A stretch of 39,988 nucleotides of DNA from Oscillospiraceae bacterium (GTDB lineage Bacteria > Bacillota_A > Clostridia > Oscillospirales > Oscillospiraceae): assembly GCA_017481325.1 (NCBI GenBank), contig JAFUPG010000020.1, positions 1 through 39,988 on the forward strand, in the 5' to 3' direction. How positions within the stretch are numbered: the first letter of the stretch is position 1; each line of letters starts with the position of its first letter. A model generated the notes under the pieces. That model was given only the letters and a program-made list of their open reading frames with translations, had not been told where the DNA came from and ran no database searches. This document shows positions 23,861 through 32,922 of the stretch, piece after piece. Position numbers and translations under genes: made by a program.

Positions 23861-25152
23861 GGCTTCCTCCTGAGTTTACAGATAAAAAATCCGTCTGTTC
23901 CCTGATCACAGGGTAAGAGCGTGGCCATGGCGCTTTTGCTCAGGCCACTTTTTGGGGGGAATTGGATCTCTTCCAGGGAAAAATTCCCGTAATTCTTCAA
24001 AAATTCATCTACAACCTGCTCGTTCTCCCGCCTGAGAATGGTACAGGTGCTGTACAGCAGCACACCGCCGGGTTTCACATATTCTGCCTGCTGCGCCAGA
24101 ATGGCGCTCTGAATGGCAGGCAGCGCCTCGGTCTGCTTTAGATCCTTATAGCGGATGTCGGGCTTTTTGCGGATCACGCCCAGGCCGGAGCAGGGCACGT
24201 CTGCCAGCACCACATCCATGCTGTTTCTAAATTCCTCCACAGGCTTGGAGGCATCCTGCAAACGGGTGGATAGAATGGTGATCCCCAGGCGCTGAGCGCC
24301 TTTTTCAATGAGCTGCAGCTTGTGGGGGTGGATGTCGCAGGAGACCAGCTTGCCCCGATTCTCCATGCACATGGCGGCGGCGAAGCTCTTGCCGCCGGGA
24401 GCGGCACAACAATCCAGCACACGCATTCCCGGCTGAATCCCTGCCGACAGAACGCTGAGCTTGGCAGCAGCATCCTGTACATAGGCTCTTCCCTCACGGA
24501 AAGCCGGCAGACTCTCCAGGCTGCCTGTTGCGGTAACGTAGAGGCAGTTTTCCAGCCAGGGATGCTCCTTTACAGAGCAACCGGAGGCTTCCAACTCCGT
24601 TTGCAGACTCTGCAAGTCACCCAAAAGAGGGTTCAGCTGCAAGCTGGTCTCAGGCGCCTCATTATGGCAGCGCATCAGTGCCCCGGCTTTCTCTTTGCCA
24701 AATTCTGCCTCCAGCAATTTCTGCAAGGGAGCCGGATGGCTGTAGCGCAGGCCGGGATCTTCGGGGAGTGGCAAGTCCCCTGCCCTGAGAATATTGCGCA
24801 GCACACCGTTGACCAGACGAGCCGCTTGAGCGTTGGCATGCTTTTTGCACTGCTCCACTGCCTGATGAACGGCAGCAGAGGCAGGAATTTTATCGTTAAA
24901 TTGTATCTGATACAGCCCCAGGCGAAGGATATCCCGCACCACGGGCTGCAATTTGCCCTTCACATAAGCATCCAGCCAGTGATCCAGAAGGATGCGATTC
25001 TGCAGCACGCCGTAGCAGAGTCTGCTGGCCAGTGCCGCTTCCCGTCGCTCCATGCCATGGAGCAGTTCCTTTAAAATGCCCTCCGACCAGGCGCCCTGTC
25101 TGCGGCAGGCGATCAGAGCCGAAAGCGCCGCCTCTCTGGCAGTAAGCTCCAT
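23857..25152 (-). CDS. rsmB: 16S rRNA (cytosine967-C5)-methyltransferase
   Basis: 431 residues. The N-terminal NusB-like RNA-binding domain (about 1-140) precedes a Rossmann methyltransferase. The SAM site is LDCCAAPGGKS, the conserved DVPCSGLGVIRKKPDIRY loop follows, and the catalytic cysteine is in LLYSTCTILRRENE. It starts at ATG 25152, three bases after the fmt stop. No clear Shine-Dalgarno is visible, so it probably relies on coupling to fmt. The fmt-rsmB order is widely conserved. Confidence 0.96.
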   Translation of the reverse strand: MELTAREAALSALIACRRQGAWSEGILKELLHGMERREAALASRLCYGVLQNRILLDHWLDAYVKGKLQPVVRDILRLGLYQIQFNDKIPASAAVHQAVEQCKKHANAQAARLVNGVLRNILRAGDLPLPEDPGLRYSHPAPLQKLLEAEFGKEKAGALMRCHNEAPETSLQLNPLLGDLQSLQTELEASGCSVKEHPWLENCLYVTATGSLESLPAFREGRAYVQDAAAKLSVLSAGIQPGMRVLDCCAAPGGKSFAAAMCMENRGKLVSCDIHPHKLQLIEKGAQRLGITILSTRLQDASKPVEEFRNSMDVVLADVPCSGLGVIRKKPDIRYKDLKQTEALPAIQSAILAQQAEYVKPGGVLLYSTCTILRRENEQVVDEFLKNYGNFSLEEIQFPPKSGLSKSAMATLLPCDQGTDGFFICKLRRKP

Positions 25153-25154
25153 GA

Positions 25155-26072
25155 TCAAAGCTCAATGGGATGGCCACGGAAATAATCCGCAGCGGGCATC
25201 CGCTTGCCACCCTCTGCCTGCAGGCAGGTGATCCTGAGGATCTTGCCGCCGCCACAGGCCACGTCCAGCCCCTTTTTGCTCAGCGCCAAAAGAGTGCCGG
25301 GGGCTTGTTCGGTCTCGCCCTCTACGGGCAGGACGGAATAGATCTTAAAGCGCTTTCCCTGAATCTCGGTGGTGGCCACAGGCCAGGGATCCAGACCACG
25401 GACATGGTCGATGATCTGCCGCTGGGTCTTGCTCCAATCGATGGGACAGAGGGATTTATTCAGCATGGGGGCAAAGGTGGCCTTGCTGTGATCCTGAGGC
25501 ACAGCGATAACCTCTCCCTTTTCGATGACATGGAGGGTATCCACCAGCAGCTCGCCGCCCAAAAGCGCCAGACGATCCAGAAGACTCTGGGCATTCTCAT
25601 AGGGCTCAATACGGGTCTTGCGGACGTCGATAATATCTCCTGCATCCATCTCCGCCGCCATAAACTGTGCCGTAACACCGGTCTCGTCAAAGCCGTTGAG
25701 GATCGCCCACTGCACGGGGCCGCTACCTCTCAGGAGAGGCAGCACACTGGCATGGATATTAACACAGCCCTTCTTGGGGATATCCAGCACACGTTGGGGC
25801 AGAATTCTGCCGTAGGCCACTACGGCGATCACATCGGGCTGCAGGTTGCGCAGTTCCTCCACCGTGGCATCTTCTTTGAAATTCAAAGGCTGATAGACAG
25901 GCAGGCCGGCCTCCAGGGCCAGCTTCTTCACATCGGACATTTCCAGCTTCATGCCACGGTTCTTGGGCATATCGGGCTTGGTGTAAACGCCGACGATCTC
26001 ATGCTCCTCCGCCATCAGACGCTTTAAACAGGTCGCCGCAATATCCGGCGTGCCCATAAATACTACTCTCAT
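25155..26072 (-). CDS. fmt: Methionyl-tRNA formyltransferase
   Basis: Formylates Met-tRNA(fMet) using 10-formyl-tetrahydrofolate for translation initiation. 305 residues. The N-terminal fold begins MRVVFMGTPDIAATCL. The catalytic region is VNIHASVLPLLRGSGPVQWAILNG (the family's HaSLLPxxRG motif), and FMAAEMDAGDI follows. The C-terminal OB domain includes GLDPWPVATTEIQGKRFKIY. The start overlaps the def stop by four bases (ATGA type), so the def-fmt pair is coupled. Confidence 0.97.
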   Translation of the reverse strand: MRVVFMGTPDIAATCLKRLMAEEHEIVGVYTKPDMPKNRGMKLEMSDVKKLALEAGLPVYQPLNFKEDATVEELRNLQPDVIAVVAYGRILPQRVLDIPKKGCVNIHASVLPLLRGSGPVQWAILNGFDETGVTAQFMAAEMDAGDIIDVRKTRIEPYENAQSLLDRLALLGGELLVDTLHVIEKGEVIAVPQDHSKATFAPMLNKSLCPIDWSKTQRQIIDHVRGLDPWPVATTEIQGKRFKIYSVLPVEGETEQAPGTLLALSKKGLDVACGGGKILRITCLQAEGGKRMPAADYFRGHPIEL

Positions 26073-26560
26073 TCTTCCTCCTGTCGGGAGATGATCTCCT
26101 CCAACTCTTCGTCGGTCAGCTTGTGGTAAGCCTTCTCCGTATAGATATGGCCGTCCAGATGGTCACATTCATGGCAGATGCAGCGGGCGATCAGGCCCTC
26201 GCCTTCCATTTCAAACCAGTCACCGTTACGATCCTGGGCTCTGGCTTTGGCGATCATGGGGCGCTTTACCAGCCAGTACTCGCCGGGTACGGAAAGGCAG
26301 CCCTCCATACCGTCCTGCTGGCCGGAAGTCTCGATGACCTCGGGGTTGATCAACTCCACGATCTCCTCGCCGGTATCAATGACCACCACACGGCGCATAA
26401 TGCCGATCTGGGGTGCCGCAAGACCCACGCCGTTGGCATCCACCACCGTCTCCTTCATATCATCCAGCAGGCGGTGCAGTTTCTCGTCAAAACGGGTGAC
26501 TTTGTGGCAGACCTTATGGAGCGCAGGATCCTCTGCCGTCAGAATTTTTCTCAGTGCCAT
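26069..26560 (-). CDS. def: Peptide deformylase
   Basis: Removes the N-formyl group from nascent proteins. 163 residues. All three motifs are present: GVGLAAPQIG, EGCLSVPG with the metal-ligand cysteine, and HECDHLDG with the two metal histidines and catalytic glutamate. The start is ten bases after the priA stop. It is the partner in function and position of fmt. Confidence 0.97.
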   Translation of the reverse strand: MALRKILTAEDPALHKVCHKVTRFDEKLHRLLDDMKETVVDANGVGLAAPQIGIMRRVVVIDTGEEIVELINPEVIETSGQQDGMEGCLSVPGEYWLVKRPMIAKARAQDRNGDWFEMEGEGLIARCICHECDHLDGHIYTEKAYHKLTDEELEEIISRQEEE

Positions 26561-26569
26561 AGTGTTCTC

Positions 26570-29011
26570 CTATTCATTGCTGTTGACATCTGCATAGAGG
26601 CCAACGTGCTTATTTTGCTTATCTTTTAAAAACAGTCGCATCAGGTGCGCCAGCAGCTGCCGAAGCGAACGGCTGTTGCGGCAGCTGAGGGTCAGGCGGC
26701 AGCGGTAATGATAATTGATCCGGGCGATCTGTGCCGGAGCAGGCCCTAAGATCTGAACCTCTTCCGCCATATAGTGCTCACTATGCAGCTGGGCTGTCAG
26801 CATGGCACGGAAGCGTTGGGCTCCCTGCCAGACAAGCTCCTCCTGCATCCCGTGGAAGGTCAGGGTAATCAGATCCCGGAAGGGCGGACAGCCACGCAGC
26901 CGCCGAAGAGGCAGCTCCGCTTCATAGAAGCCGTCATAATCCTGCATGGCAGCGAGGGAGATAACCTGATTTTTCGGGGTCATTGTTTGGACGATGGCTC
27001 TGCCGCCTAGGTTCCCTCGACCGGCTCGCCCCACCACCTGCGTTGTCATGCAGAAGGTGGTCTCTGAGGCACGATATGAACCTACATATAAAGACATATC
27101 CCCGTCCAGGACTCCCACGAGGGTCACATTTTCAAAGTTTAAGCCCTTGGTGACCATTTGCGTTCCCAGTAAAATCGGGATTTTTTCCTCTCGGAATCGT
27201 TTCAAAAGCTTCTCATGGGTATTTACCGCAGAGACCGTATCCGCATCCATGCGCAATACGGCAGCACCGGGCAGCAGCTGCTCCAGCTGCTCCTGCACCT
27301 TCTGGGTGCCAATGCCGATGGGTTTCAGATGTCCGCCGCAGCTGGGGCAGCGGTAAGGCAAGGGCTCGGAATGGCCGCAGTAGTGGCACATCATGCGCCC
27401 GTTGGCATGGTGATAGGTCAGATCCACGCTGCAACCGGGGCACATGGGCACATAGCCGCAGTCTACACAGACCATCATACGGCTGGTGCCACGGCGGTTC
27501 AGGAAGAGAATGGATTGCTGCCCTTTTTCGATGTTTTCACGCAGCGCCAGAAGCAGAGGCTCGCTGATAGCAGTGGCATTGCCCTGCTTCAGTTCTTCCT
27601 TCATATCCACGATCTGCACCGGAGGCAGAGGCTGACGATTGAAGCGGCTTTTCAGCTGATAGAAGCCATAGATCCCCTGTTTTGCCCGGTACATGGTCTC
27701 AATGCAGGGGGTAGCAGAACCCAAAAGCACCAGCGCATTGCTCTGAGCGCCACGGTAAATTGCCACCTCACGGGCATGGTAACGGGGAGAATTTTCCGAT
27801 TTATAGGTGTGCTCCTGCTCCTCGTCCACAATGAGCAGTCCCAGATCCTGCAGGGGCGCAAAAACCGCCGAGCGGGTCCCCAGGACAACTCTGGCCTCTC
27901 CGGAGCGGATGCGTTTAAATGTATCGTAGCGCTCCGTGATCCGCAGGTTGCTGTGGAGCACTGCCGCTTGTTCACCGAAATGGGCTGCAAAAAGCGCCAA
28001 AAGCTGAGGGGTCAGAGCGATTTCCGGCACCAGCAGCAAGGCTGTCTTTCCGGAGGCGAGGCAGTCATAGATCAGGCGGATATAGACTGAGGTCTTGCCG
28101 CTGCCCGTAACACCGTAAAGCAGGGCAATGCCCGGTTTTTCCTGCTTTCGCTGCTCGGAAAGGCCTTCGTAGCAACGGTTTTGTTCCGGTGTCAGGATCA
28201 AAGGGCCATCCAGTTTGGCAGGTTCCACCTGACTGATGCGCAAGCTCTCCTTCTGGGTAAAGCAGACATAGCCCGAGCGCTCCAGGGCATTGAGTGTAGC
28301 GCTGCTTGCGCCGGTAAAGTAGCAGATCTCCTTGGCAGAGCACTCCCCTACAGCGGCCATCAGCTCCATCACCGCCGCCTGCATGGCAGCGGAGCGTTTT
28401 TTACGGGCGGCAAAATCCAGTGCCTCCTCCGCAGAAACCGTAAGTAGCACGATCCGTTCTGTCTTATCTCCCACTGCACGGCGGCGGTCGGTCTGCAGAT
28501 GGAGCAGCTTTTTCTTCAGCAGGTAGCGGAGGGCTTTCTCCAGGGCATCTTCCTCGAACTGCTTGCGCAGCAGTTCCCCCTGCACCTCGCCGCCCAGATC
28601 CGCAATGGTCTGCATGACCGCAAGAGCGGTTTTCTGACGGGAGATGGCCTCTTGCCAGTTAGGCTCACAAATGGAATAACGCTCCTCTTCCCGAAACCAG
28701 ACACCGGCCGGAAGGATCGCCTTTACCGCATCATAAAAGGTGCAGAAATAGCGCTCCCGCAAAAAAGCGGCAAGGCGAAGCATCTTCTCATCCAGTAGCG
28801 GTTCCGGATCCAGCACCTGCAGCACGGATTTCAGGCCGGGGCGCTCCGTATCCTCCAGAGACAGGACAATTCCCTCGGTCTGCTTATTGGATCTTCCGAA
28901 GGGCACCAGCACTCGCTGACCGGGCTGCAAAAGCAGCTCGGCAGGCACCAGATAATCGTAGGGCTTGTCAATGGCGAAGATCGCCGCAGAAACCGCTATT
29001 TTCGCCAGCAT
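26570..29011 (-). CDS. priA: Primosomal protein N' (replication restart helicase)
   Basis: 813-residue superfamily-2 helicase that reloads the replisome at stalled forks. N-terminal DNA-binding domain 1-110 begins with VLVPFGRSNKQTEGIV. Walker A is YGVTGSGKTSVYIRLI. Walker B reads LLIVDEEQEHTYKSE, where E. coli and Bacillus have DEEH, so the last residue of the box is Gln. A cysteine cluster (CVDCGYVPMCPGC, then CHYCGH and CPSCGG) binds two zincs. The C-terminal helicase half has GTQMVTKGLNFENVTLVG. ATG has GGAGGG seven bases upstream. It follows rpoZ by 83 bases. Confidence 0.97.
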   Translation of the reverse strand: MLAKIAVSAAIFAIDKPYDYLVPAELLLQPGQRVLVPFGRSNKQTEGIVLSLEDTERPGLKSVLQVLDPEPLLDEKMLRLAAFLRERYFCTFYDAVKAILPAGVWFREEERYSICEPNWQEAISRQKTALAVMQTIADLGGEVQGELLRKQFEEDALEKALRYLLKKKLLHLQTDRRRAVGDKTERIVLLTVSAEEALDFAARKKRSAAMQAAVMELMAAVGECSAKEICYFTGASSATLNALERSGYVCFTQKESLRISQVEPAKLDGPLILTPEQNRCYEGLSEQRKQEKPGIALLYGVTGSGKTSVYIRLIYDCLASGKTALLLVPEIALTPQLLALFAAHFGEQAAVLHSNLRITERYDTFKRIRSGEARVVLGTRSAVFAPLQDLGLLIVDEEQEHTYKSENSPRYHAREVAIYRGAQSNALVLLGSATPCIETMYRAKQGIYGFYQLKSRFNRQPLPPVQIVDMKEELKQGNATAISEPLLLALRENIEKGQQSILFLNRRGTSRMMVCVDCGYVPMCPGCSVDLTYHHANGRMMCHYCGHSEPLPYRCPSCGGHLKPIGIGTQKVQEQLEQLLPGAAVLRMDADTVSAVNTHEKLLKRFREEKIPILLGTQMVTKGLNFENVTLVGVLDGDMSLYVGSYRASETTFCMTTQVVGRAGRGNLGGRAIVQTMTPKNQVISLAAMQDYDGFYEAELPLRRLRGCPPFRDLITLTFHGMQEELVWQGAQRFRAMLTAQLHSEHYMAEEVQILGPAPAQIARINYHYRCRLTLSCRNSRSLRQLLAHLMRLFLKDKQNKHVGLYADVNSNE

Positions 29012-29033
29012 TTACAGCCCTCCTTCGCCCGTT

Positions 29034-29087
29034 CTAAAAACCACAAACAGCGGTCGGACAGAAATTTTGCTTTTCCGTCCTACCGCT
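29034..29087 (-). terminator. Weak terminator or attenuator between rpoZ and priA
   Basis: On the minus strand an imperfect 15-16 bp stem (29072-29087 with 29049-29064, two mismatches) is followed by TTTGTGGTTTTTAG. It probably lowers transcription into priA rather than stopping it. Confidence 0.5.
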
Positions 29088-29094
29088 ATGTGAT

Positions 29095-29292
29095 TCAATC
29101 TTCCAAAATAGAGGCGGAGAGCTTGCCCTCAGCCACCTCACGAATGGCCAGAGTGACCGGCTTCTCGGTGAGGGTTTCGTTGTTTTCTTCGGCCTCGATG
29201 GAGATCTGACGGGCACGGCGTGCCACCACATTCACCATTAAGTATCTGCTGTCAATGTTCTTCAGCAGGTCGGACATTGCGGGATATAACAT
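29095..29292 (-). CDS. rpoZ: RNA polymerase omega subunit
   Basis: 65 residues. It shows the omega core: a short N-terminal helix with DLLKNIDSRYLMVNVVARRARQI and then KPVTLAIREVAEGKL. Omega helps assemble and stabilise RNA polymerase by wrapping the beta' C-terminus. ATG has GGAGG nine bases upstream, overlapping the gmk stop. The gmk-rpoZ pair is conserved throughout bacteria. Confidence 0.95.
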   Translation of the reverse strand: MLYPAMSDLLKNIDSRYLMVNVVARRARQISIEAEENNETLTEKPVTLAIREVAEGKLSASILED

Positions 29293-29296
29293 TTGT

Positions 29297-29893
29297 TTAT
29301 TCCTCCTTCTGTGGGATGTTTGTATATAAGCTGCGGCAGCCCTCGGCGGTCAGGATGGCCTGCACCTTATGTACTGCCTCATCCAAGCTGTCGTTGATCA
29401 CGGTATAAGTATATTTTTTTGCCTGGGCGCACTCCCCAAAGGCCTCCTGCAGGCGGCGCTCCATACTCTCGGGAGAGGTGTCTCCTCGTCCCTCCAGACG
29501 GCGGCGAAGCTCTTCAAAAGAGGGGGGTGCAATAAAGACGGAAACCGCATCGGGACGGCGCTTCATGACCTGCAGCGCTCCCTGTACCTCGATCTCCAGC
29601 ACTACGCTGCGCCCCTGTGCCAGAGCTGCGTTGACCGCAGGCTCCGGGGTGCCGTAGTAATTGCCGGCGTAGCTGGCGTATTCCAGAAACTCGCCTTTTT
29701 GGATCATCTCCTCAAATTGCTCCTTGGAGATGAAGAAATAACTGACTCCGTCTACCTCGCCGGGGCGGATGGTACGGGTGGTTGCGGAGACAGAGAAGCA
29801 GAGATTGGGGTCTGCTGCCATGATCCGCTTGACCACGGTGCCCTTTCCTACACCGGAAGGGCCGGAGATGATGATGATTCTACCTTGCTTCAT
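29297..29893 (-). CDS. gmk: Guanylate kinase
   Basis: Phosphorylates GMP/dGMP to the diphosphate with ATP. 198 residues, typical. It has P-loop GPSGVGKGT (11-19), the GMP-binding segments [19 protein letters not shown] and [15 protein letters not shown], and the lid [17 protein letters not shown]. The start overlaps the remA stop by four bases. The remA-gmk-rpoZ order is standard for Firmicutes. Confidence 0.98.
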   Translation of the reverse strand: MKQGRIIIISGPSGVGKGTVVKRIMAADPNLCFSVSATTRTIRPGEVDGVSYFFISKEQFEEMIQKGEFLEYASYAGNYYGTPEPAVNAALAQGRSVVLEIEVQGALQVMKRRPDAVSVFIAPPSFEELRRRLEGRGDTSPESMERRLQEAFGECAQAKKYTYTVINDSLDEAVHKVQAILTAEGCRSLYTNIPQKEE

Positions 29894-30159
29894 TCCTCTT
29901 CCTCCCGAAGTTCGGCAGCGTCCTGGCTACCGTTGGATCGCTTGGCAATGGCCTCGGGGCTGATGGCAGAGAGGATCACATGATCCGTATCCATCACCAG
30001 AACCGCACGGGTCTTTCTGCCAAAGCTGGCATCGATGAGCATGGCACGGTCTTTTGCCTCCTGGATCAGGCGCTTGACCGGCAGGGAGTCGGGGCTGACC
30101 ACTGTCAGCAGCCGCTCCGTGGAAACCAGATTTCCGTATCCGATATTGATCAGCGGCAT
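29890..30159 (-). CDS. remA: Extracellular matrix regulator RemA (DUF370)
   Basis: 89-residue DNA-binding protein. Bacillus RemA forms ring-like oligomers and activates matrix and osmoprotection operons. The family start [20 protein letters not shown], the [12 protein letters not shown] segment and [16 protein letters not shown] are all clear. The start at 30159 lies one base after the yicC stop (TAATATG) with only a weak GAG upstream, so it is probably coupled. An upstream in-frame start would fall within yicC. Its targets in this host cannot be read here. Confidence 0.94.
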   Translation of the reverse strand: MPLINIGYGNLVSTERLLTVVSPDSLPVKRLIQEAKDRAMLIDASFGRKTRAVLVMDTDHVILSAISPEAIAKRSNGSQDAAELREEEE

Positions 30160-30160
30160 A

Positions 30161-31039
30161 TTACTCGATATTCTGGATCTGCTCACGGATCTTTTCCAGC
30201 TCCGCCTTGATCTCTACCACATTTCTCGCCTGCTCCAGGTCATTGCCCTTGGAGCCTACGGTGTTTGCCTCACGGTTCATCTCCTGCAGCAGGAAATCCA
30301 GCTTCCTGCCCACAGCGCCGCCCTTGGCCAGCAGTTCCTCCATCTGGGACAGATGGCTGCGCAGGCGTACGGTCTCCTCATCCACGGCTACCTTGTCGGC
30401 AAAAATCGCTGCCTCGGTAAGGATGCGGGACTCATCGATGGTATGGTTCTCCAGAACCTCACGCAGCTTGATGGTCAGGCGGTTACGGTACTCCGCCACG
30501 GTGACGGCACTGCGTGCTTCCACCTTCTCCACATAGCTGAGAATGGTGGCCTTGCGGGAGAGCAGATCGGCTGCCAGGGCTTCGCCCTCCTTCAGGCGCA
30601 TGGCATTATAGGCATCCAGCGCCTTGTTCACCACGCTGAGGATATCGGCGGTGTTCTGCGCCTCGTCCTCCTCGGCCTTCTCCACCACGAATACGTCAGG
30701 GAAGCGTGCCAGGGAGACAGCGCTGATATCATCCCGTACGGAATAATCGGCGGCGATGCTCCGCAGTGCCTGGAGATAGCCCTCCAGGAGGGGGCGGTTC
30801 AGGCTGATATCGACATTTTCGCAGGCAGTGGTGTTGATGCTGATGAACACATCCAGCTTGCCACGGGAGACTGTCTGCTTCACCGCCTGCTTCACTGCCT
30901 CCTCTGCGTAGGAGAAGGCACGGGGCATTTTCACATTGCAGTCCAGAAAACGGTTGTTCACAGAACGGAGTTCTACGGTGATCTCACGGTCACGGATGGT
31001 CTCTACGGCTCTGCCGTAGCCGGTCATACTATGGATCAT
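30161..31039 (-). CDS. yicC: YicC family endoribonuclease-like protein
   Basis: 292 residues, the standard length. It begins [14 protein letters not shown], then [20 protein letters not shown], and has the DUF1732 C-terminal part with [23 protein letters not shown]. coli YicC has been reported as an RNase adapter that affects the small RNA RyhB. In Firmicutes it opens the yicC-remA-gmk-rpoZ set. ATG at 31039 has AAAGGAAA about nine bases upstream. The open frame extends further but only into the intergenic gap and the J-protein gene. Confidence 0.95.
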   Translation of the reverse strand: MIHSMTGYGRAVETIRDREITVELRSVNNRFLDCNVKMPRAFSYAEEAVKQAVKQTVSRGKLDVFISINTTACENVDISLNRPLLEGYLQALRSIAADYSVRDDISAVSLARFPDVFVVEKAEEDEAQNTADILSVVNKALDAYNAMRLKEGEALAADLLSRKATILSYVEKVEARSAVTVAEYRNRLTIKLREVLENHTIDESRILTEAAIFADKVAVDEETVRLRSHLSQMEELLAKGGAVGRKLDFLLQEMNREANTVGSKGNDLEQARNVVEIKAELEKIREQIQNIE

Positions 31040-31053
31040 TCTTTCATTTCCTT

Positions 31054-31653
31054 TCAGTGGCAGCAATCGCACAGGCAATTCATGCACATCAGAGCAGAAC
31101 ACACGTCGCACAGAGTGCAATCGTCGCTCGTGTCTGTACGCTGCTGGCGGTAAGTATAGGCAGCCTGACCACCCACTGCACGGGCGGCATTGGCATATTC
31201 TGCATTATGGGGTTCCATATTGGCGGCGATGCGGAAATTCTGGGCAGCCTCATCCATCCAGCCTCTGCGCTGGGCGATGACGCCCCGGAGGTAGTACCAC
31301 TCGGCGTTGTGGTTGGCAATGCCGTTAAGTCTGGCCTCGGCGCCGTCCAAGTCTCCCTGCTGGATCATGCGACGCACCAGAGCGAACTCTGAAGCCGTGC
31401 CGCCGGTATAGCCACCGCTGCGGCTTTGGTTCTGGTGATAGGAGCCGGAGGAATTGCCGGAAGCAGCGCCGCCCTTGGTCAGGGCATCGTAAGCCTCGTT
31501 GATCTCCTTCATTTTCTCCTGGGCCAGATCCGCCAGGGGGTTATTGACATAGTTATCGGGGTGGTACTTTCTGGCTAAGTCACGGTAGGCCTTTTTGATG
31601 ACCTCCTCAGATGCGCCATAGGGTACACCCAGAACCTCATAAGGATCTTTCAT
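31054..31653 (-). CDS. J-domain protein with cysteine-rich C-terminal tail
   Basis: 199 residues. N-terminal J domain (about 3-62) with the HPD motif (31-33), which would stimulate a DnaK-type ATPase. A Gly/Ser-rich linker (62-90) leads to a short TPR-like helical part (about 92-165) containing [25 protein letters not shown]. The last 21 residues contain eight cysteines (179, 182, 185, 190, 193, 195, 197, 198) and a final His, suited to metal binding. It is not DnaJ itself, having no central CxxCxGxG zinc repeats. Start 31653 has GAGG 10 bases upstream and overlaps the DUF5685 gene by 17 bases. Its client is unknown. Confidence 0.9.
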   Translation of the reverse strand: MKDPYEVLGVPYGASEEVIKKAYRDLARKYHPDNYVNNPLADLAQEKMKEINEAYDALTKGGAASGNSSGSYHQNQSRSGGYTGGTASEFALVRRMIQQGDLDGAEARLNGIANHNAEWYYLRGVIAQRRGWMDEAAQNFRIAANMEPHNAEYANAARAVGGQAAYTYRQQRTDTSDDCTLCDVCSALMCMNCLCDCCH

Positions 31654-32518
31654 GCTTCTTTCCTCTCTTACGGAAGGTGCCTTGCGCCACACTATGCAGC
31701 ACAGCAGGCAAACCGTAATAAATGATATTATCCAATATTTCTGTGTTTTCTCCCAACTCCAGCAGTTCAAAAGCAGATGCAGCCATGCTGATGGAAGCAT
31801 CAATGGTATCCATGAGCTGTCGCTTGTCCTCCGGTTGAAGACAGCCGTTTCCCAGGGAGTAACGGTAGCGGAGGGGATTATAATTGTCCTTTTTCAGATC
31901 CTTGGGAAGATCCTCCAAAGCATCTGTGAGATAGAGATAACGTCCCACATGGTATAAGAGATGCTCCATGGGGCGACGCCTGGCCTCATCCGGGATGGAT
32001 GCTGCCCCCACCTTCAAAAGGGTGGCAAAGGCATCTGCCACACGGTCAATGCTGCCGCAGCGCTCACGCTCCAGGGTGTGAAGCTTCTGCAGACAGGTGC
32101 GGAAGGCAAGATCCTCCGTCGGTCGGAAGGCCGCTGCCTTACGGTAGGCACGGCGGTAGAACAGAAGGCCAAGCTTTGCACCGATTTTCGTAAATAGGCC
32201 GCCGTCCAGTGCCGCATCTTCCAGTTTTTGGCAGCTGAGGAGAATGCACAGATCCGCCGCATATTCCATAGCCTCATCGGCCGGAAGGCAATCCTTTTTA
32301 CAGAAAGGATTTGCCGGGCAGAAGCAGCGCTCCATTTTCTGCTCTTTCTGTTTCTGCATGAGAAAATACAGAAAGGTCAGATCATAATTGACCAGAAACC
32401 GGGCCCGAAAACCATAGCGCAGCTTCAGCGCACGGCACAGGCCGCAATAAGCGCCCTTATAACGGGCCTGCTGCGACTCCGACAGTTTGTCCCTTCTGGG
32501 AATGACATATCCAAACAT
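31637..32518 (-). CDS. DUF5685 family protein
   Basis: 293 residues, no signal peptide or clear membrane helix. It begins [28 protein letters not shown], the typical opening of this uncharacterised Clostridia family. Conserved cysteines occur at 25/28 and 65/67/73/77, in the segment [16 protein letters not shown], and probably bind metal. The remainder is helical ([20 protein letters not shown] is near the centre of the second half), which recalls all-helical prenyltransferase-like folds, but no function is proven. The ATG lies two bases after the rseC stop without a ribosome-binding site, and the J-protein gene overlaps its end. The three are therefore likely translated together. Confidence 0.87.
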   Translation of the reverse strand: MFGYVIPRRDKLSESQQARYKGAYCGLCRALKLRYGFRARFLVNYDLTFLYFLMQKQKEQKMERCFCPANPFCKKDCLPADEAMEYAADLCILLSCQKLEDAALDGGLFTKIGAKLGLLFYRRAYRKAAAFRPTEDLAFRTCLQKLHTLERERCGSIDRVADAFATLLKVGAASIPDEARRRPMEHLLYHVGRYLYLTDALEDLPKDLKKDNYNPLRYRYSLGNGCLQPEDKRQLMDTIDASISMAASAFELLELGENTEILDNIIYYGLPAVLHSVAQGTFRKRGKKHERSL

Positions 32519-32520
32519 AA

Positions 32521-32922
32521 TTATCTGACAAATTCCGTAATTACATATTTTACAGGCTTTCTGCGCAGCATTCGGTCGAACAGGATGGCAGGCAGCAGGC
32601 CCAGGACAAATCCGGCAGCGCCCACTGCATAGGCCCAGCCGCCCCATGCGTTTGTCAGGAAAAAGCCCACTATAAACAGCATCAGAGGCAGCAGATAAAC
32701 CAGCGCCGCCGCCTTCAATACCAGAGAGCTTGCGGTGGAGACATAGACCATATCCCCCTCGCAGGCGTTGATGCGATTTTCTGCCGTTACAAGCAAGCTC
32801 TGCTGCACACCGCCGCAGCCGCCGCAGCTGTCACAGTCTCCGGAGCAGGCACTCTGCCGAAGTACCGTCAGCTCAGCCCGGCCATGGGGCAGCAAGCGGG
32901 TTACTTTTGCTTTTTGCTCCAT
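32521..32922 (-). CDS. SoxR-reducing system protein RseC family
   Basis: 133 residues. A soluble N-terminal part has the cysteine motif CSGDCDSCGGC (Cys 26, 30, 33, 36), followed by two membrane helices (about 70-90 and 93-112). RseC proteins associate with the Rnf/Rsx electron-transport complex and in E. coli keep SoxR reduced. No rnf gene is in the window. The ATG shares one base with the cdaR stop (TGATG). Its position inside a c-di-AMP operon is unusual and suggests co-regulation only. Confidence 0.88.
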   Translation of the reverse strand: MEQKAKVTRLLPHGRAELTVLRQSACSGDCDSCGGCGGVQQSLLVTAENRINACEGDMVYVSTASSLVLKAAALVYLLPLMLFIVGFFLTNAWGGWAYAVGAAGFVLGLLPAILFDRMLRRKPVKYVITEFVR